NCBI GenBank assembly: GCA_900319195.1
Contig: ONNL01000210.1
Coordinates: 1-6,981 of the forward strand
Reading direction: 5' to 3'
DNA: 6,981 bases
DNA from: an uncultured Ruminococcus sp.
GTDB lineage: Bacteria; Bacillota; Clostridia; Oscillospirales; Ruminococcaceae
Shown: positions 4,781 to 6,981 of the stretch, in pieces
How positions within the stretch are numbered: the stretch's first letter is position 1
How the letters are laid out: the number at the start of each line of letters is the position of its first letter
The notes under the pieces: model-generated
The model's input: only the letters and a program-made list of their open reading frames with translations
Told to the model about the DNA's origin: nothing
Databases searched by the model: none
Program-made: the position numbers and the translations under genes

Positions 4781-6007
4781 ATGGATATAAGTACATTATA
4801 TAGTACAGCTAAGAATTTTGCCGATATATTAAAGCAGAGCAAGCCTAATTTCACAGCTGATCCTGATTCCAATATATGCCTTATAGTTGCAGATGATCAG
4901 GAGATATATACCGGTGTTACAAGTGTTACTGTCAACAGCGAGGGCGTTCCGAATGTTCTGAGCGCTGAGTATAATGCGGCATTGCTTATGAATGCGGCAA
5001 ACGCAAAGGCAGTACAGATGATAATAATCTCATTCGAGGATCACAGCTTCTTTGAGCCTGATGAGAAAACTCTGAAGTATCTCATGCACGCAAGTGTAGA
5101 GAACGGAAGCTGTGACGTCGTTATGTCGCCCGAGGAAAGTGAAAAGGCAGCTTCAATGCTCCCCGAGAGCTCGAACGACTTCTTCAGCGGCTTCGATGAT
5201 ACGCCCGCAGCAGTAGGCGCTCCTGCTGATTTCGCAAGCGGATTTGATGTTGATTCGGCTAACCCGTTCAATGCGGCTCCTCCTCAGAGCAATGCCGAAA
5301 ATGCACCACAGTCATTGTATTCACAGCCTGCGGAGGCTCAGCAGATGGGTGCAAGCGGCTTCCAGAATCCGTATGCAAATCAGGGTGGTTATCCTCAACA
5401 GCCGGGTGGTTATCCTCAGCAGCCGGGCGGCTATCCTCAGCAGCCGGGCGGCTATCCGCAGCAGCCGGGCGGCTATCCTCAGCAGCCGGGCGGTTATCCA
5501 CAGCAGCCGAGCGGCTATCCACAGCAGCCGGGCGGTTATCCTCAGCAGCCGGGTGGTTATCCTCAGCAGCCGGGCGGTTATCCTCAGCAGCCTGGCGGAT
5601 ACCCTCAGCAGAACGGAAGATTCCCGCAGGCTAATCCGTATTATGCAGGCGGAGGCACGTCTGCTTACCAGAATAATCCGCAGAATGCGGCTCCATACAG
5701 ACAGCTTTATGACGGACATTCTACACATATCGGCGGTGCGGCTCCTGTACACAGTGCATATCAGGGAACAAGCAGCGTTATCATGCCCGGTGCGTCGGGC
5801 GGTGCATTCAAGAACAGACTCAAGAAGTTCTTAGGGGAGGATGCAGTAGATACGCCGACACCGACAGAAGCAGAGACAAGCGCGGCTCCGGGCAATTTTA
5901 TCCAGGGCGAAGCTCAGGAGGAGGCACTTTCAAGAAGTGAGATGCTCAAGCTTGCAAAGGATAAGAAAAAGGTTGCCAAAGCAAATATTAACATGAAGAA
6001 AGACTGA
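4781..6007 (+). CDS. Cytidine-deaminase-fold-like protein with GGYPQQP repeats
   Basis: Residues 1-118 show the order of a cytidine deaminase fold: an N-terminal helix, ICLIVADDQEIYTGVTS strands, SAEYNAALLMNAANAK where (H/C)AE and its helix would lie, VQMIIISF, then PDEKTLKYL where PCxxCR usually begins a helix, and CDVVMSPEE. If this alignment by eye is right, the glutamate is kept (E63) but all three zinc ligands are replaced (S61, D94, T97), so the domain would bind rather than deaminate. Residues 119-200 are low-complexity acidic and Ala/Pro/Gln-rich. Residues 202-277 are 11 GGYPQQP heptapeptides. Residues 278-340 remain Gly/Tyr/Asn-rich. The C-terminus has a basic helix (FKNRLKKFLG, 343-352) and a lysine-rich end. 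No signal peptide or membrane helix is present. AAGGTGG (4767-4773) supports the start. It may be a self-associating or nucleoside-sensing partner of the phospho-switch (inference). Confidence 0.7.
   Translation: MDISTLYSTAKNFADILKQSKPNFTADPDSNICLIVADDQEIYTGVTSVTVNSEGVPNVLSAEYNAALLMNAANAKAVQMIIISFEDHSFFEPDEKTLKYLMHASVENGSCDVVMSPEESEKAASMLPESSNDFFSGFDDTPAAVGAPADFASGFDVDSANPFNAAPPQSNAENAPQSLYSQPAEAQQMGASGFQNPYANQGGYPQQPGGYPQQPGGYPQQPGGYPQQPGGYPQQPGGYPQQPSGYPQQPGGYPQQPGGYPQQPGGYPQQPGGYPQQNGRFPQANPYYAGGGTSAYQNNPQNAAPYRQLYDGHSTHIGGAAPVHSAYQGTSSVIMPGASGGAFKNRLKKFLGEDAVDTPTPTEAETSAAPGNFIQGEAQEEALSRSEMLKLAKDKKKVAKANINMKKD
5384..5614 (+). repeat. 21-bp tandem repeat, 11 units, coding for GGYPQQP
   Basis: Eleven consecutive 21-bp units encode GGYPQQP. 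Unit 7 begins with Ser instead of Gly (PSGYPQQP) and the last ends in Asn instead of Pro. The units differ mainly at third positions (GGT/GGC, CCT/CCG/CCA, CAA/CAG), so the array is not freshly duplicated throughout, although units 8 to 10 are nearly identical. Copy number may vary between strains by slippage or recombination, always in frame. Confidence 0.95.
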
Positions 6008-6120
6008 TAGGGGATTTACTTTTTAGAATCTGCGTTTTCACAGGTAAATGACGGTACGCATCACCGCCAAAGAAGAGAGATCACTTGTGAACTGATGTTT
6101 GTAAAGAAAGGTAATAGAAA
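6008..6120 (+). other. Intergenic spacer before the membrane-protein gene
   Basis: This is the second-longest gap in the operon, at 113 nt. It has no clear promoter pair and no terminator. It contains the small inverted repeat TCAC-TT-GTGA (6081-6090) and a weak CGGT/ACCG stem near 6052-6067. A 15-codon frame (6048-6095) has no adequate ribosome binding site. The next gene probably relies on read-through transcription, but an unrecognised promoter is possible. Confidence 0.4.
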
Positions 6121-6651
6121 ATGACTTATTTATTGAATATCGATCAGGCGATCGACAGAAAATATCTGGTAACCAAATCGCTTAAAGGACAGGCAGCGGC
6201 AGGCAACATCATTCACGTTATGGATGCCGAATCAAAGCCTAATTCTGTTGTGGTAAACTACAGAGTCAACCACTTCAATCAGAAGTTTATGGATTATCAG
6301 GATTTTTCAGTGAAATTCAGGGATGTATCAGAGTTTTGTAAGTGGGCACAGCCTGACAATTTCATAGCAAGAAATTATGAGAATCTCGATGTAGCAGATA
6401 TCCAGCACTATATCTCAGTAAAGAACAGAACATTTTTCAGCTTTTGCCTGCCCATTATCCTTGTAATTGCTATCATTCTCATGACAGCAAGCATACTGCT
6501 TCTTGACCTTAAAATTGGTCTTATAGTAGGCTCTGTCCTCTCACTTATTTCCGTTTTCGTTGTGGCATCACTCCTCAAGAAACAGAAGAAGAGAGAAAAA
6601 ATGAAGCTGTATAAGAAGATAAGCGTTAACTGGGGCGTAAAGATACAATAA
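6121..6651 (+). CDS. Small membrane protein with a two-helix hairpin
   Basis: The 176-residue protein has a soluble N-terminal region of about 100 residues, rich in polar and aromatic residues. Two transmembrane helices follow at roughly 104-128 (with LPIILVIAIILMTASILLL) and 131-152 (IGLIVGSVLSLISVFVVASLL), separated by a very short DLK turn. The C-terminal tail is strongly basic (LLKKQKKREKMKLYKK). By the positive-inside rule the tail should be cytoplasmic, which puts the N-terminal region in the cytoplasm too. I do not recognise a family. Co-orientation with the kinase/phosphatase genes and its place just before the terminator suggest that it anchors or reports for the signalling complex at the membrane, but this is inference. 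Ribosome binding site AAAGG (6107-6111) lies 9 nt before the ATG. Confidence 0.75.
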   Translation: MTYLLNIDQAIDRKYLVTKSLKGQAAAGNIIHVMDAESKPNSVVVNYRVNHFNQKFMDYQDFSVKFRDVSEFCKWAQPDNFIARNYENLDVADIQHYISVKNRTFFSFCLPIILVIAIILMTASILLLDLKIGLIVGSVLSLISVFVVASLLKKQKKREKMKLYKKISVNWGVKIQ

Positions 6652-6665
6652 TTATCCCGAAAAAC

Positions 6666-6709
6666 AAAGCTGTAAAAACTGTGCTAATGGCATGGTTTTT
6701 ACAGCTTTT
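6666..6709 (+). terminator. Intrinsic terminator of the operon
   Basis: Arms 6666-6679 (AAAGCTGTAAAAAC) and 6695-6708 (GTTTTTACAGCTTT) are perfectly complementary over 14 bp around a 15-nt loop, in which TGC/GCA can add three more pairs. The right arm runs into TTTT (6706-6709). It lies 14 nt after the stop codon of the membrane-protein gene. The left flank is A-rich, so it may also end leftward transcripts. Confidence 0.85.
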
Positions 6710-6758
6710 CTGCATATATAGGCTTATCTCTTTTGTGACAGTATATTTGTATGTGAGC

Positions 6759-6981
6759 TTTAACGGATGTTTATCGGGGGAAAACCTTCTGAGGAAAGCT
6801 TTTCCACCGAACCCCCTTTCAAAGACTTTAGTTTAAAATTTTTTAGGGATATAGCGCGTGCAGTCTAAAAAAAACGCGATTTTTTTGCGCTATATCCCTA
6901 AAAAATTTGAAGCAAAGCCTTCAGGACAGAAAATCGGGGAAGGCTCCTTCAAAGAGACTTCCCCAACAAACATTCGATAAA
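6759..6981. repeat. Fold-back (MITE- or REP-like) inverted-repeat element
   Basis: The ends are imperfect inverted repeats. TTTAACGGATGTTTATCGGGG (6759-6779) matches the complement of 6961-6981, TTTATCGAATGTTTGTTGGGG, at most positions. Inside are a GGGGG/CCCCC hairpin on the left (6776-6780 with 6812-6816), a perfect 22-bp palindromic stem in the centre (6836-6857 with 6887-6908) and a GGGGAAG/CTTCCCC hairpin on the right (6936-6942 with 6958-6964). No gene is present. This nested symmetry is typical of non-autonomous mobile or REP-type intergenic repeats, but I cannot confirm other genomic copies from this window. The element may extend past the right edge. Confidence 0.6.
6836..6908. repeat. 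Perfect 22-bp stem at the core of the fold-back element
   Basis: Positions 6836-6857 and 6887-6908 are exact reverse complements, each containing AGGGATATAGCGC or its complement. The 29-nt centre adds a second stem of seven A-T pairs (6868-6874 with 6880-6886) around the loop CGCGA, leaving a 10-nt bulge on the left. In either direction the outer arm does not run into a T-tract. It would form a very stable RNA hairpin, or a cruciform in supercoiled DNA. Confidence 0.9.

Noticed and set aside
5384..5614. CRISPR array as an explanation of the 21-bp periodic repeats
   Set aside because: Units are contiguous without spacers and translate to a regular GGYPQQP heptapeptide in frame with the gene.
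5244..5834. Long overlapping frames on both strands across the GYPQ region
   Set aside because: They arise from the 21-bp tandem repeat, which keeps other frames open; their products are monotonous Arg/Ser/Leu-rich repeats with no ribosome binding sites.
6048..6095. 15-codon frame in the spacer before the membrane-protein gene
   Set aside because: Only AGG three bases before the ATG, very short, and no sign of conservation that I can test.

Overview
The window looks like chromosomal DNA of a low-to-moderate-GC gut or rumen Firmicute, most likely a Ruminococcus or a close relative in the Oscillospiraceae. This is an inference. It rests on AAAGGA-type Shine-Dalgarno sites (A-TTGAAAGGA before several genes), codon use rich in CTC/CTT/AAG/GGC, AT-rich flanks, a BspA-type leucine-rich-repeat protein with a zinc ribbon, and a fold-back repeat downstream. 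No rRNA, tRNA or CRISPR array was seen.

Layout. Bases 1-338 are non-coding and AT-rich. They hold a strong sigma-A promoter (TTGACT, 17-nt spacer, TATAAT with an extended -10 TG), a leader hairpin with a possible 9-codon leader peptide, and a weaker possible leftward promoter. Six clear genes follow on the + strand: zinc-ribbon/LRR protein (339-1391), protein kinase with C-terminal zinc ribbon (1413-2756), TerY-like VWA protein (2803-3678), PP2C phosphatase (3723-4628), a cytidine-deaminase-fold-like protein with 11 GGYPQQP heptapeptides (4781-6007) and a two-TM membrane protein (6121-6651). A 42-codon small ORF (4632-4760) sits between the phosphatase and the deaminase-like gene, in frame with the phosphatase and starting 3 nt after its stop. 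A strong intrinsic terminator (6666-6709) closes the unit. Beyond it lies a large imperfect inverted-repeat element (about 6759-6981) with a perfect 22-bp palindromic core stem.

How it may work. The VWA protein, PP2C phosphatase and kinase/zinc-ribbon protein together match the TerY-P triad, described by comparative genomics as a phospho-signalling module related to tellurium-resistance (Ter) stress systems. Kinase and phosphatase would set the phosphorylation state of shared targets. The VWA protein would act as a metal-dependent (MIDAS) scaffold, and its acidic Ser/Asp-rich tail is a candidate substrate. The less familiar part is the accessory set: an apparently cytoplasmic zinc-ribbon/LRR protein as possible sensor or scaffold, a deaminase-like domain that seems to have lost its zinc ligands and carries a low-complexity GYPQ tail, the small ORF, and a small membrane protein that could anchor the complex. 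No tellurium-resistance effector (TerB/C/D/Z) or nucleotide-processing gene lies inside the window, so the output of the system cannot be read from this sequence alone.
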